Positions 33,061 through 45,653 of a stretch of DNA of 64,000 nt are shown one piece after another; position 1 is the first letter of the stretch, and every line of letters begins with the position of its first letter. The stretch comes from Rhipidocladum racemiflorum (lineage: Eukaryota; Streptophyta; Magnoliopsida; Poales; Poaceae), in the NCBI GenBank assembly GCA_036346355.1, contig CM070580.1, positions 21,133,374 through 21,197,373 on the forward strand, read 5' to 3'. A model generated the notes under the pieces. That model was not told the origin of the DNA. It did not search any database and saw only the letters and a program-made list of their open reading frames with translations. The position numbers and the translations under genes were made by a program.

Positions 33061-33154
33061 CCGTATTAAATTCAAAAGTAGTTCAAATTAGTCTGAACTA
33101 AGTTCAAAACTCACTTACCATAAATATATCAAGGGTATATAACATTTTACAGAA

Positions 33155-33365
33155 AAACTAAAAAACGGTATACCGTTGCAACGGTATACCTCTGAAACTC
33201 ATGAAACTTATGATTTTTTGCACTGAAACTCATGAAACTTAGCACTAAAAACTGATAAAACATGAAACTGATGAAACTAAACACTGAAACTCATGAAACC
33301 AGCACTGAAACTGATAAGTTTCATAAGTTTCATGGCTATACCGTTGCAACGGTATACCGTTGCCT
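33155..33365. repeat. Dispersed repeat with palindromic edges (copy 1)
   Basis: The palindrome GGTATACCGTTGCAACGGTA followed by TACC stands at the left (about 33163), and ATACCGTTGCAACGGTATAC at the right (about 33339). Between them are multiple (T)GAAACTcATGAAACT units. A clear second copy with decayed edges lies at 62945-63110. The family is unknown to me. Confidence 0.6.
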
Positions 33366-34004
33366 AGTCACTCTCAACATTTTATACCTAAACTCTAAAA
33401 TTTATATCAATCATACATGTGTACCGGTTCATGTCATGTGTATCTCGGCACCTAGGAATCAAGAATGAAATTCACCTATGTGGTTACCAATGCAGAATGC
33501 TCAGCTACTGTTTGTTGCTTTAGCACCGCTTTCCACCCTATCGGATGCCACCACACCTTTCATCCTCAGCTTGATGCTTGCCTCGGCCACAGGGCTACCC
33601 AGTAATATGCCGCACGATGCTCCCTGCCCCACCAAACACCACCTCTCTGACCCACCAACCATCACCAATGTCGCACCCTCCATTCCTGAGTCGGTGCTCG
33701 CCGCGGCCACAGGGGCTAGGGCTGCCCTGCCCTGTACCGCTCCTCACATTGCCGCCTGCCCTGCCGCCTCCGCCCATTCACCGGTGCTAGTGGGTTATCA
33801 ATGCTTCTCTGCTGCCCTACTCCTTGCCGGTTTGCGCCTGCCCTGTGGCCCTCATTCGTCATTGCTGGGCTGCTGCCTGTTGGCTCTGCCGTCACCACAG
33901 AGAGGGAGAGAGGGATTAGATGGAGAGCTAGAGCGCATGAGGTGTGCATAACTGAGAGGGATTTGGGCGTTAGGCTTGAGGAATGGAGGAAGCTTGGGCC
34001 TTGG
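33366..34004. other. Intergenic; GC-rich frame without support
   Basis: A 157-codon plus-strand frame (33478-33951) is rich in Ala, Pro and Ser, is overlapped by open frames on the other strand, and matches no family I recognise. It resembles the GC-rich segment at 3391-4069 in style and, like it, borders a copia-type LTR. I do not call a gene. Confidence 0.35.
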
Positions 34005-35623
34005 TGAAGCATCTAGGCCCCCAAATTTGCTTTTAGTTTTGGTAATTAATGACAGTCAGGTTTTTAAGGGACTGACAATTCTTTTGAGAGCATGAAAGCA
34101 TGTTGGTCCTACATATTGCACATAAGGAGATGGAATCATGAAATTCAAAGGAAATCAATGCATCAAGCTCAAGACTAAGGTATAAAATTGAAGGACTTTT
34201 TCATAGCTTTTGCCGATCTTGGTGTTTGAAGAAAAGACCAGGTTGGTAGAATAGATGCCATACTATTAAGAGGGATCTTTGGTTAGTAGCTTGATGATAA
34301 TCAAGAATCATGGCTCAAATTCATGCTCATACCTTAGTCATGTGCATTCCTCGAAAAATCTTGTAAAAATGCTCTGAAAATCTCATGGCTCGCACTACCG
34401 CCCTTCTAGGTGCGGTAATACCACAAGTGCGGCAGTACCGGCCCCAGAGGCCAATAGTTTTATTCCAGAGCATGTGTTTTTTTATATTCGCCAAGCCGGC
34501 ACTACTGACCATCTAAGTGCAGTACTACTGCATATGCGGTAGTACCCGGCCCTAGAGCCTGATAGTTATTTTACAGAACACATCATTTTTGGGGGATTTC
34601 CCTGAATGGCACTACCGTCCATCTAGGAGTGGTACTACCGCAAGTGCGGTAGTACCAACCCAAATGCACGGTAGTTATTTTCCAGAGAAGGCTCAAAATG
34701 CATGTGTTTTGGTTCTTGAGGCCAGCACTACCGGTCCTATATGGGCGGTAGTGCCAAGGTACTGCAGTAATGGCCATTAACTACCACATAAATGCTACAG
34801 CCGATCATTGAACTTGAGACCGGCACTACCGGCCCTACATGGGCGGTAGTGCCGGGTTTGCTAAAAATTTCAGAATTTTGGTGCCAATGGCTAGATTTGT
34901 GGTTGGGGCAGTAAATACACCTCCACCTACAGCAATGAGGACTCTTGCTCATTCATTGCACATTTGTGAGCCCTAGCAACTCTCTCTTTATCTCTAGAGC
35001 ATTTAATTCACATTTTGTGAGTTGTTGAGAGAAATTCAAGTGTGAGCGTTTAAGTTGAGCCATTAGATACTTGATCAACCTCAGGCAAGCGCCGAAGGTC
35101 TATTCTCTTAGAGGTTGTCGCCTCCTAGATGGTTTGAAGGCGAGAGAACCAATGATCTCTTCAAAGAAGCCTGTGAAGAGACCCGGTGACGTGTGAAAGT
35201 CGCAGCTCACCTACCCAGAGCAGAGAAGAGTTACCTCCAGTGATCAAGAAGGGCTCAGTTATGCAAAGAGCCAACTTGATTCGTTCAAGCTTTCTCAACG
35301 TGGATTAGGGAAGACCGGCAAGTCTCCGAGACCATGGGATAAATAATTGTGTTCATCTCTTGTGGTTTGCTCTCTTGTATTTAAATTTGAGTAATTTGCT
35401 TTTCCAAGTGTATTTAGCTTTTGATTATCTCCCTAGGATTGTTGAATTGCTTAGACATAGCTTGTTGGTTCACATAGTGGAACCTAGAATCTTTATGCCT
35501 TAATTGTTTTAAATTTGCAATTGTTGTCATACCAGTTTATTTATTGCAATTAGTGAATTAGAGCCAAAGAATTTTAAAACCTCCTATTCACCACCCCTCT
35601 AGTCGGTTATCCTTGATCCTACA
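34005..35623 (+). repeat. Probable solo LTR of a copia-type element
   Basis: The left edge is TGAAGCATCTAGGCCCCCAA with a TTTGGTAATTAATGACAGTC block just inside. The right edge is CTATTCACCACCCCTCTAGT and then GATCCTACA. These are the typical ends of long copia LTRs in grasses (SIRE/Maximus type, from memory). Flanking pentamers are CTTGG and TTGGG, so no clean target duplication is proven. No internal coding region accompanies it. The inverted relative at 4070-4962 supports the right edge. Confidence 0.55.
34390..34860 (+). repeat. Interspersed inverted GCGGTAGTACC units within the LTR
   Basis: Short units of CACTACCG(C/G)CC...GCGGTAGTACCG occur about five times, at roughly 34393, 34499, 34607, 34729 and 34822. 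Each forms a small stem. They are separated by roughly 100 bp that includes the repeated phrase 'cagag.acat'. Confidence 0.6.
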
Positions 35624-37158
35624 TTGGGCAATTGAGCCGCATATGGAAGATTGGGAGAGGGAGTGGGTGGGATGGGTTGAAATGGACTTGGAGGTTGGAA
35701 TACATATTTTTGAGACCACTTACTAGTATATACACCTAATATACCTACTATATACTGAGTTTTTTATTAAAATTTTGGGGTGTACATCTATGCACCCATG
35801 TCCCTACACTATATCCATCCCTGTGTAATATAAGTCTCTATTTTTGAAAAGCATCACCTCACAATATAAGTCCAATGTGGAGATCATAGTTATTAAAGCG
35901 ATAAGGCAAGGCGACTCATCAATCACCACCTTTTTACTACTAAAGCGCTTAAGAAGTGCGGCAAGACGATGCCATACACACATCCTAACCTAGTATAGCA
36001 ACAAATTAAATCAACAATTTTGTAGGACATGCATACCTTGATATTGCTGATTCTTGAGCCCATGTAGCACACATCCTCCTTTCAATTCATCTTCTCCCAT
36101 GTAGCACCCATCACCTTGCAAATTCCAATATGTAGTTTGTTACAATACATTACAATAATTTATTATCGATGTTCAAGACCCGTGGGTCCCTAGATCGAGC
36201 TTACGAATGTAATTTGGGTTGGTTTTATCAAGTAAGTCAAAGATTGAAAGGAGTAGGAAATGAAATTGCTTCTCTATTGGATTACAGGTGTTTACAGAGT
36301 ACAGACTTGAATGGATAATTAAAAGACTAATGCTAATCTATTGTTCCTAATCTTGAACTTTGTCATCCTGCCTTGAGTCCTTGCGAAAGCCTCCTATTTA
36401 TAGCAACCGTAGGGATGATAGTTTGTTTCCATCTCAGAGGTGACTTCCTGCTAAAAGGCATCTTCTCATCAAAAGGTGTCTTTTGATAAAGAGACGTCTC
36501 TTCATAGGGAGTAACTTTCAAACGGTTGTCTGTACCTGTCAAAAAAAGTGTCTCCCGCACACAAACCTTATGCGGAGGTAATCTCTTTCCTGACCTGGAC
36601 TAGGTCGGGGTGAAAGCTATCCAACATCTGACTTCTATGCTGGCTGGGGTGATTGTTCCCTACCAGTATGTGTATAACTGGTCGAGGTAATTGAGAAATA
36701 TTCTTTATCTTCAACAAGTGTTGTGTGCACTGGTCGGGAATATTTCTACGTGACTGAATTTAACTCTCGTTGAAGTCATAACCAAGTAATGGGCATTGGG
36801 CCTTATCTTTATTTATGGACTCTTTATGAGACCATAGGCTCAGAAAGTAGGATAGGGTATGTTAATTGTCGTCAGCTAGCCCCCAAGGCTTGAGTAAATA
36901 CAATGTATTTACATAAGACTTTTTTATTATTTTTAATAAGATATTACGGGGTTCCATATTTAATTATATCACCATTTCAATTTTCAATAAGGAAATATTT
37001 TTGTGATTTTGTCGCTAACCGAATCGGTGGTATAACTATCCAAATGTACTATATAAGTAGGGGTTAAGGCTTTTCTCAAAAGCTTCACACCTTTACACTT
37101 TTGAGCACGAAAACGTTCTTCTGAGTAAAATGTTCTTCTGAGTTTTTTCCCTTCTTGC
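35624..37158. other. Decayed retrotransposon sequence upstream of a Tat-type ORF relic
   Basis: The segment contains GTCAGCTAGCCCCCAAGGCT at about 36877, a phrase typical of LTRs of Tat-type gypsy elements, and a TATATAAG box at 37049 some 110 bp before the ATG at 37159. LTR borders could not be set. Confidence 0.4.
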
Positions 37159-37680
37159 AATGGAGAAATCCATCCTCACCAAGCGCATGATCAAGGATCT
37201 TGAGATTCAAGATTGAATCCCACCGCGTGAAATGGTGCAATGGGATTCCAGCAGAGAAGACTCGAAACCAGTACCAAAAGAGGGGCAGATTGTCCTCTTT
37301 GCCTCCATAGTAAGGTTAGGGTTTCGTCTTTCAGAGAGTGAGTTCTTTGCAGATGTACTCGATCATTATAGTATTGAGCTTCATCATCTTCCTCCCAATT
37401 CTATTTTGATCTTAAGTAACTTTTTGCACCTTTGCAAAGCTTTTCTTGGCATTCATCCTCTTTGAATTTTCCGTTTCTTTTATTAGTATACTAGAAATAG
37501 TAAAACCAAGGATACTAGTGGTAGTGTTTATTTTAAACTTCAAGATAAAATGGCCTCCAAATACCCACTTATCCCAACCAAGGATACTTGGCAGGATTAT
37601 AGAAAAGAGTGGTTTTATTTGAAAGTTCCTGGGGCAAGGGTTAGACATCACCGGAGCTGGTGTAAGGTTAGACTCTAACT
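37159..37680 (+). pseudogene. Relic of the extra ORF of Tat-type gypsy elements (putative gypsy-type transposon domain)
   Basis: The frame starts MEKSILTKRMIKDLE and meets a stop. It continues from 37232 with GQIVLFASIVRLGFRLSESE, then LDHYSIELHHLPPNSI and FLHLCKAFLGIHPL. This pattern is characteristic of the plant 'putative gypsy type transposon' domain (PF04195, named from memory). After further breaks, SVYFKLQDKMASKYPLIP and DTWQDYRKEWFYLKVPGARV follow up to about 37665. The role of this protein in the elements is unknown. The copy is inactivated by several stops and shifts and is cut off at about 37680. Confidence 0.65.
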
Positions 37681-38628
37681 AGTTGAACAGTTTCGTCACA
37701 ATCTAGCAAAACGAGTACGGGAAGGTATCGCGCGGTATGGTTGACATGACTACTAGAATGTGTCATATGGGTAAAGTGTACACTCTCTGCAGAGACTCAA
37801 TCTAATTAATTAGCCGTGCTCACGGTCAAGAGCAACATGGAAAAACAATGTCAAGTATATTTTTATTTTTGCAAAGATTTTGGAAAAAAAGTGTTGTAAC
37901 GAGTTGGTATTGTATTTAAGTTATGGTTGGCTGAATTTCTTTAACTATTTGTGGCCATGGAGGGTTGCGAAATGATGAAATTAAACTTTATTTACTGATA
38001 TTAGTTTCATATCAAGTGCTCTTTACAATTCCGTCACCGTTTGATAACCTGCTCGCTTGCGAAATAAAATCTGCCTTATGCTAAAAATTAAACTTAGTGT
38101 AGAAGTTTGTTCCTTTGGACTAACCATGCATGTATATTTATTTCCATACACTGAAGTCTTGTGAGTACATACGTGTACTCACCGTTTGCTCAATTTAAAA
38201 TGTTTAGACGAAGGTAATGAAGAGGCCCCCAATGATACTTACTACGCACAGGGGACAGACGACTACTTGGACGGATGAACTGAGACTTTTCCCAGTCATT
38301 TGCCTCTAGGTTATAGATGGGCACGCCGCTGTCCCGCTTTTGGTTTGTGCTTTATCTCTGCTGCAATTTACTCTTATGTGTTATATTTGGCCGGTCGGCC
38401 ATGGACTTGTAATATTAAGTAGATGTAATAGCTCCTAGTCTACTTTTATGCTATGTCAATTACATGTGTGTATGTGTAATGATTCATCTCAAATGCGGGA
38501 TATGTGGGTGCTAGGCTTTGATCTTGGGAACTTGCACTAGACACATATCCATGTACTCGAAATTGTTCTCAACCGTCCGACGCGTAGACACGAACGACTG
38601 TCGTTCCTTGCCTACTACGACACACACC
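37681..38628 (+). repeat. Gypsy LTR fragment
   Basis: CTCTGCAGAGACTCAATCTA and GCCGTGCTCACGGTCAAGAG correspond to the phrase CTCTGCAGAGTAAAACTATT...GATCAAAGGCAAGAG in the large LTRs at about 44830-44880. TACTCACCG followed by an acidic-codon stretch is also LTR-like. It is a diverged relative, interrupted at 38628 by the solo LTR. Confidence 0.45.
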
Positions 38629-41600
38629 TGTGACAGCCCAAAATTGTCTTTGTTTATTAAGTTGTGCATAACATGCTCATACCATTCATATTAATGGCAT
38701 AATCAACACTTAATTAAGACTTTGTAAATACTAGCATCATTTTAGTTAGATGAGTATGAATTTATAATGACATGACCCTTTTTAAAAAAAAACTGCTACT
38801 CATTCATACACATGCTTCATTCACATATAGCCTATGACATGTGGACCCTACTAGCAAGAGAGAGAGAGAGAGAGAAATCTGCACACATCTACTCTACTTT
38901 TCTCACCATACCTACTCCTTACCTACTTCGTTACCTCTCCTTGATATGTGGGGCCTTGGTCCACATGTAAGTGATGGAAGGGGGGCAGCTATAAAAGCTT
39001 TTCTCCACCTTGGAGTCTCCTCCAAACCCCATTTGCTGCCACCCAAACTGAAAATTCTGCTCAAAGGGAGAGCAAGAACACCTCCATCCTTCCCATTTCA
39101 CCTCCTCAAATCTCCATCAATATTGAGATTTTGCTTGTGCATGTCCCACCATTACAAAGCCAAGATCAAGAGCTTCAATTCCATCCAAATGGAATTTTGA
39201 TGCCCCAAATATTGAGTGAGTTTTACTTGATTTACTCTTCTACATGTTCTGAAAATTGGCCCTTTGAAACTCATTTCTTTCCTCTCCTTGCACTCCATCA
39301 TCCATGTCGAATCGGGCCATGCATGTCGCATTGAAGCTTGAGGAGGAGGGCTAGTTATTGTTGCAATCACAAGCAAGCGAGGTCATTGCTATCCACACGA
39401 GCAAGGAGGAGACGAACCGCAAAACCGACGTTGCGACGCCATTTCTCATCCTCTCGACGAATCGACTTCCACCAAGCGCAAGGATAACCTTGTAGTGGTA
39501 AGGTTCCACCTTAGTCCCTTTTCTTTAAGTATAGGAGCACAATGCACCCATACCTATTTTCGAACAGAGAAACCCAGCTCGGATAGTCCGGACTTTCATT
39601 CGGACATTCCGGGTAGGTCAATGCAAAGTGGAAAGCTGAAACTGAGAGGCCCAGCTCGGATAGTTCAAAGTTTACTCGGACAGTCTGAAGCACTCGGATA
39701 GTCCGAAGATCCATTCGGACAGTCCGAAGCACTCAGATACTCCGAATTAAACGTCGGATAGTCCGAACAGGACTTAGCTCGAGGAATGAATTTGCTGGCT
39801 GAACAGAGAGGGTTTGCTCACACATTCCGAGTTGAAACTCGGATCCTCCGGACCCAATTAGATAAAATGTTTCTCATATGCATGCTAGGATTAGGAGTAT
39901 AATCATGATGCATATCATGCATGATTGAGCATGTTCTCGTGTTGTTTATTGTTTGGTTCTTAATTGGTGTTCTTTTGATATTGAATTTTCTCGTTAGGTG
40001 TCGACGCTTCGGAGGACAACCCAGAGTACGATATCATCTTCGACGCCCCGGACGAGCAACAAGGCACTAAATCCACTACCTTAACTCCTTGAACATGTTG
40101 CTTCCGTATTTGCAATTATGGTTTGAAGATATCTTTACAAGTTGCATGCTTACTTTCAAATTATACCTATGTTGGGTAGAATGATTAGTTATTGCCATGT
40201 TGATGTGAAATCCACCTTACTTTGTTCCTTTCACCTTCCATTGTCGCCCTAGGTGGTTGGTTTATTATTATGTATGGGTTCATACGAATTGCTTAGCCAT
40301 GCTTAGAACACCGTTAGAAAATGCGATGGATGGACTTAGCCCATCAGTCACAATGATCAAAGAATTATAATGATGATGATGGTTTGAATGGTGATTAGTG
40401 AGTAGCAAAGTTGGCTAAGGACCTTAAGGACTAAATCCTGGTGCCGTCACACAAGTAACTATCGTGCGAACCACACGCCGTTTATGGGACCGGTTTAACC
40501 AAGTTTTTATGTATGGTTAGGGGTATTTAAACCACGTGCACTCAGAATTCCTTGAGCTTGGTAGAGCGTCAAGGAAGGTCCACGGGAATTCCTCGAACTT
40601 TGTGGAGTGTCGGGAATGTTCAGTAACGGGTGTACTCCTTGGTCCACACACACGGAGCACTGGGCACGCGGGATCAAGGGTCACAGTCTCCCGGGTGGTT
40701 TAAATGCACTATCATGCATACTGAAAAATGGTTCTGTCACGTTTACGTCGGCCGGCACATCAAAGGAATTGTGCTCATAGCTTGGCTTACGAGTGTGGCG
40801 TGTCGTGTGAGTAAAGTCGTACCTCTGTAGAGTTTAAACTATTCGAATAGCCGCGTCCATGGTCAAGGACGATTGCTTGTTGTTGTTAGCCACCAGGCAA
40901 GTATTAAGGACTTGGTAAGATGGATGGTGTGGGAAAAGTCTCATGAGTATTGGAGTACTCATGGGATGTACTTCGCGAGTATGGGACTACTCGTGGAAGG
41001 AGTCTCACGGATATTGGAGTATCCGTGAGCGTCGATAAACACAAGCGTTGGACTCGTGGTTCAGAAAAATGCTTGGAGGCATGAAAAGGATATGGTTATG
41101 ATGACATTACAGTATGTATTAGAATTTGTAAATGTTTACCAAATAACAATTTCAATTTATACAAGTCTATGATTTCACTCAAGTGTTGCTTTAGGCTAAA
41201 ATTTCCTATTGCCTCCCTTGATGTATCAACCTCATGTAAGTAGAACTCAATGCACCGCTTATACTATTGTGCGAGTACACCCTTTGTACTCAACCAGATT
41301 GCCCATTTGCTGCAGGTGAGGTTGAGACGTCGCCCATGGATCTCTACCGGACAGACGTCCCCGATGCTAACGCTTAGAGGGCCGTTCTTAACCCCAGCCA
41401 GTTTCCTGAGGGTTGGGGCATACTACGCTGGACACATGCTTTTGTCGTTTATGCTTTATTCCGCTACTTGTTAATGTAAAACTTTATGTATGTTGTTGTG
41501 AACTACGGTATCACTTTTGGTATGTAAATATAACTGTTTAAGTTTTCGTTAATGTGTATGAGATGTGATCCAAACTGTTATGCATTATCACGCGTGTTGG

Positions 41601-41718
41601 TGAACTTTCCTGAGACCAACACGGGCATATAAGCGGGACGCCCGAGGTTCCCTTGATTTACTTGAGCTGTGAGATGCAACTGAGTGAATCAATGGAGTCC
41701 CGGGGACGGTTCCCCACA
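38629..41718 (+). repeat. Probable solo LTR of a gypsy (Tekay-like) element
   Basis: The block begins TGTGACAGCCCAAAATTG and ends GGTTCCCCACA, giving TGTG...CACA ends. ACACC stands directly before it (38624-38628) and directly after it (41719-41723), as expected for a 5-bp target duplication. Internally there is a TATAAAAG at 38990 and the phrase CTCTGTAGAGTTTAAACTAT then CGAATAGCCGCGTCCA, shared with the large LTRs at 42033-54967. No internal coding region is present, consistent with LTR-LTR recombination. Confidence 0.65.
38990..38997 (+). promoter_or_regulatory. TATA box of the solo LTR
   Basis: TATAAAAG lies about 360 bp into the LTR, in the same relative setting as the TATA boxes of the large LTRs. 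The copy may still act as an outward promoter; this is inferred only. Confidence 0.5.
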
Positions 41719-41723
41719 ACACC

Positions 41724-42032
41724 CCTCGATGGTTGTGGGTAGTACCAAAGTTCTGAGGCGGTTGGCGTGTGCTACATCAGGAAGGATTGGTCTCAATCCC
41801 GGTATGATTCTTCGGAAAAGAATCGGAACTCTCTTGGACGTGTAAATGTGCACGGTGCTAATTGGGTGTCTCATATTTGTTTGAGTGATGGCTATCTGGT
41901 TAATATTTTCATGCACGAGACTGTTAGTGATAGTGAGCATACACTTAAGTAAAGTATAAAGAGCAGTGCTTCTGTGCTTTTTCTTCTAGTACAAATTGCA
42001 CAAATCTTGAAGCAAACGAAGGGGTAACTAAT
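41724..42032. repeat. Dispersed repeat interrupted by the large chromovirus (left part)
   Basis: The end of this segment (CAAATTGCACAAATCTTGAA, about 41991-42010) and the sequence after the element (CTAATCACCATCTACCCTTC, from 54968) together match an uninterrupted copy at about 56962-57079 in a PMK intron. The repeat family is not identified. Confidence 0.6.
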
Positions 42033-43571
42033 TGTAACATCCTCATTTTCGCCTTCTGGAGAAAAACATAATTTAAATAAAGTAAATTCAAAATTTGGAG
42101 TTTCATTGGTGTTTATAATAACCTGGCATCCATTTTTCCTCCGAAATCGGGAATTTATTCCTCTCTGATCGAAAAATCGGATTTTCGATTCATGCGTGCA
42201 GAAAATTCACCCGAGTCCATAAATGCTCCAAAAATATCCAAACCACTTTTCAAATGTTCCAAATATTCCTAAATGATTTTAGGAATTTATCCCCGAATTT
42301 TTGGACCTCCGTTTCTATTTTATCTCGCGCGGCTTTTGTTAAATGCCCGCAATTCGCTCCGGAATATTAAAATTCCACAAATTTCGTCCAAATTCAACCA
42401 AACCAATTCCATTGAGTCCCAAATATTCTAAAATGGCTCTAGGAATTTTTCCGGAATTTTTAGGCCATTTTTCCTAATTTTTCTCTAGGGCGAATCGTTT
42501 ACGTAAAAGAGGGCCAATGAGGGAGTGACACGTGGCCAACACTATTCATCATCTTCTTCCTCTAGCCATGCATGGTTGGTGGAGCTTCAAGCTTGCAAAA
42601 ATGGAGGTGCCCTTCTTTAAATGCTTGTAACTCCCTCCACGTAACTCCAATTAATGAGCAGTAGGTTTGCGTTGGATTCGGGCGTCGTCCTCTTCGCATC
42701 CCCACCACCTCTCGCCGGAGAACTCGCCGAATCCGTCACGGGCGCGAAAACCGAAACGGTCATAATGACTTTAATTGCTCATAGCTCGGCCGTTTCTCGT
42801 CCAAACGCCGCATCACCACCTCTAATCTCTCGGTATAAAAGTCCTCTTTCCGGTGGTGTAAGCCCCTCTTTGCATCTCCCCACCATTTGCTCTCTATATC
42901 AAGAAAACCGAGCTCGTGTCGTGCTTTTTCGGAGTTCTTGAGTTCGTCGTCGTTTCTCCCTCTCCGGTGAGCCTTTCTTCATGCCACTTGGTTCCTTGTG
43001 ACCGTGGATGAGTCTAGCATCTAACCCAATCGTTTATTCTAGGTTGCATCAATCGGTGGCGACGAATTTCACGTTTTTCCAACTCCGGCCGAAACTCCGT
43101 TCGTCGTCGAATTCATCCATTCCGGTGAGTTTCAATCCAATTCCTTCATCCTAGTTGTGCCTTAGGTTGTTATCTATTGGTTCCATGCTTTTGTTTGGAT
43201 CAATTTCATGCAAATTTGGTGGAAAAATCAAGTTTTTGGGAGAAACCGGGTTCTTTTTCCCATTTTGAAGCTCTCTGTTTTTGGAGCTTCCTTGGAGCTC
43301 GCCGGAGCCGCCGCCGCCGACGACCGCCGCCGCCACGTCTTGCGCCGCCCGCCCGCCGGCCACCCGCCACCCGCCCACCGCGCCCGGTCGCGCCGCCGCC
43401 GATGCCGTCTTGGCGCCTGCCTGTCGTCAGCCAGCGTCTTCGCCGCTTCGCCGCCCGGCCATGCGCCGCCCGCACGCCGGGCCAGCCGATCCCGCCGCCG
43501 GCGACCGCCGCCGGCCGATCCGCCCGCCGGCGGCCACGCCGCCGCCGCCGCCCCTCCTGCGGCGAGCCCCC

Positions 43572-43610
<39 letters not shown>

Positions 43611-45638
43611 CCTTTCTCTCTCTTCCTTGGGTTCCTGGAAGCTTCATGAGGAAGCAACCCCCATGTCAATGACATGTGGGGCCAATTTGTCATAGGAATA
43701 GAGCTAGTCAAAGGCCCAGTCAAACCAGTGGACCCAGTCAACTTTGACCCAATATAACCCGAGAGGAATATTCTGAGAATATTCCCGATTTTCCAATTAT
43801 TCGAAATTCAAACTTCGGAAGCTCATAACTTTCTCATCCGAACTCCGTTTGACCCCATTCAAATTTCTAAATTCATCTAAAATCAAGATCTACCTGCCAG
43901 TACTAATTTTGTAATTTTTGGATTTTATTTATTTTCTGTTATTTATTTATTGCCTCGTTTGCGCGTAGACGCGACCGACGCGACGCCGCCGCCGCCGAAC
44001 TTCACGCGTTCGACGACCTTTCCGCGAACGAAGGCAAGTCCCTTTGACGCATTTTGATCCTACGTTTTCAAATGTGTTTAAATGCTTTATAAACTTGCAT
44101 GCTATGTTTTAAGTCGTATATCAAATATAAGGACTTAGCTAATCCAAATTGTGATTACCTCTCTTTGATATCGACAACCATATTACTTGTAACCCTAGGA
44201 CATTGCTTATACCATGCTTACACTTATATGGTATCCCTTGATCGTAGTACGGTAAAATTGCTTAGGATCTTTATCGATGAAGTTAACCCATGGGAGGGAT
44301 TTCTTAAAAATGAATGTTTACCAAAATGACTTGAAAGGTATTATAATTGGTTTGATACTGTTTTTCCAAAACAAAATAAAAAGGAAAACTGTTTTGGACT
44401 TGGGCGGATTGGTATGTCGGGTGGAAGCGGATCGAGTCTTGATCCTATTGTGCAAGTACCGCCCCAAGTCATATAAGGACCGACGCTTATGATTGCCATT
44501 TTAAGCAACACCGTACTACCACATGTCTATAATGGTACGACCTGGCCCACTAATTTGTAGAAGCCTAGTTTAGACTCACCACTCGGTTGTTGTGTGAGAG
44601 CCTAAGGAGGCTTTGTTGTTGTTGTTGTTGTTTTCCTCACACGGCGCAAGAGGGGCTTCAGATCTTGGGTGGAGAGAACCCTAACAGCGGTGAAACCTCG
44701 GTCTGGGTCTAGCTAGGTAGAAACATTGTAACGGCCTTGTCACGACCTCTCTGCCAAGCACACCAAAGGAAGTGTGCTAATAGCTTGGCATTAAGAGATG
44801 ATCGTGTCATGTGGGTAAAGTTGTACACCTCTGCAGAGTAAAACTATTCGAATAGCCGCGCTGTGATCAAAGGCAAGAGCAAGTAATGCTTTCATATTGG
44901 TAGATTTTGGTTTTGGTTTGAAAGCTAAAAGTGTTTTGTTTTGGGGTTCGGAGTGGTTAGAACTCTCGGATGTGATTTGGCGGATAGAGCCAACCAGGTG
45001 GAAAGAACACGTGTTTGTGTTTGACGGATGGAGTCACATGATTAACCCTGATTCTTTAAAATCGCGGATAGAGCCGTTTATATCGGTGATGGTGGATAGA
45101 ACCTCACTACGATATTATGTATTTCAATGATTAAAAAGAATTGCGAAAAGTTGCTTTGTGAAATGCTATTACCTAAGTATGGTTTAATAAAACTTGGCTT
45201 TATGCAAATGAACCCTACTAAGCTTCCTTTGGCAAGCCCACATAAGCATATTTTCCCGGACTTGCCGAGCACGTTTGTACTCACGTGCTACACCAACATG
45301 TCATCATCGAGAAAATTTTCAAGATGCGACCGAGGAGGGGCGAGTTCTACGCGAGGAGTACGAGGAAGGCTGCCAGGAGGACTAGTCGTGTTCCTAGTAA
45401 ATGCGCTTTGTGGCGTTTTGGTGTCTGCCGCAGTTTTCGCTTTTGTTTCATTGCTTTGTTTCCGGTCTTTAGACCGAGTATTGTAATGAGCGGCCATGTG
45501 GCCCATACTTGAATATTTATAATACAAGTTTCGTTATGTTCGGCAATGAAGTATCACTGTGACTGTGTGTACTAGCTATTGATCTGGGACTAGTACGGAA
45601 ATGCACAGGAGATTTTGGATAGCCGATCCGGTCTCACA
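42033..45638 (+). repeat. 5' LTR of the Tekay-type element
   Basis: The LTR starts TGTAACATCCTCATTTTCGC and ends GGTCTCACA. A TATA box lies at 42834. Donor-like GTGAGC (42967) and GTGAGT (43125) follow, then a GC-rich block (about 43290-43560), a CT microsatellite (43578-43607) and a long AT-richer downstream part. Open frames inside it, including the overlapping Ala/Pro/Arg-rich frames at 43177-43741, are compositional. Confidence 0.93.
42834..42840 (+). promoter_or_regulatory. TATA box of the 5' LTR
   Basis: TATAAAA in the phrase CTCGGTATAAAAGTCCTC is conserved in the 3' LTR at 52237-52243. It predicts a transcript start near 42865 and an unusually long leader of almost 3 kb before the first element ORF unless spliced. 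Confidence 0.65.
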
Positions 45639-45642
45639 AATG

Positions 45643-45653
45643 TGGTATCGAGC
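45643..45653 (+). other. Primer-binding site of the Tekay-type element
   Basis: TGGTATCGAGC lies four bases inside the 5' LTR. It equals the initiator-tRNA-Met-type site with one base missing (TGGTATCAGAGC in the other chromovirus here). Confidence 0.8.

Noticed and set aside
33478..33951. 157-codon plus-strand frame
   Set aside because: It has low-complexity Ala/Pro/Ser composition, competing frames on the other strand and no recognisable family.
43177..43741. Several overlapping 90-170-codon Ala/Pro/Arg-rich frames on both strands, mirrored at 52553-53059
   Set aside because: They lie in the GC-rich and CT-repeat part of the LTRs, differ by indels between the two LTRs and show no domain.
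44099..44492. Open frames conserved between the two LTRs (also 53421-53817)
   Set aside because: Their conservation is explained by the LTR duplication. They are short and featureless, and LTRs of this type do not encode proteins.
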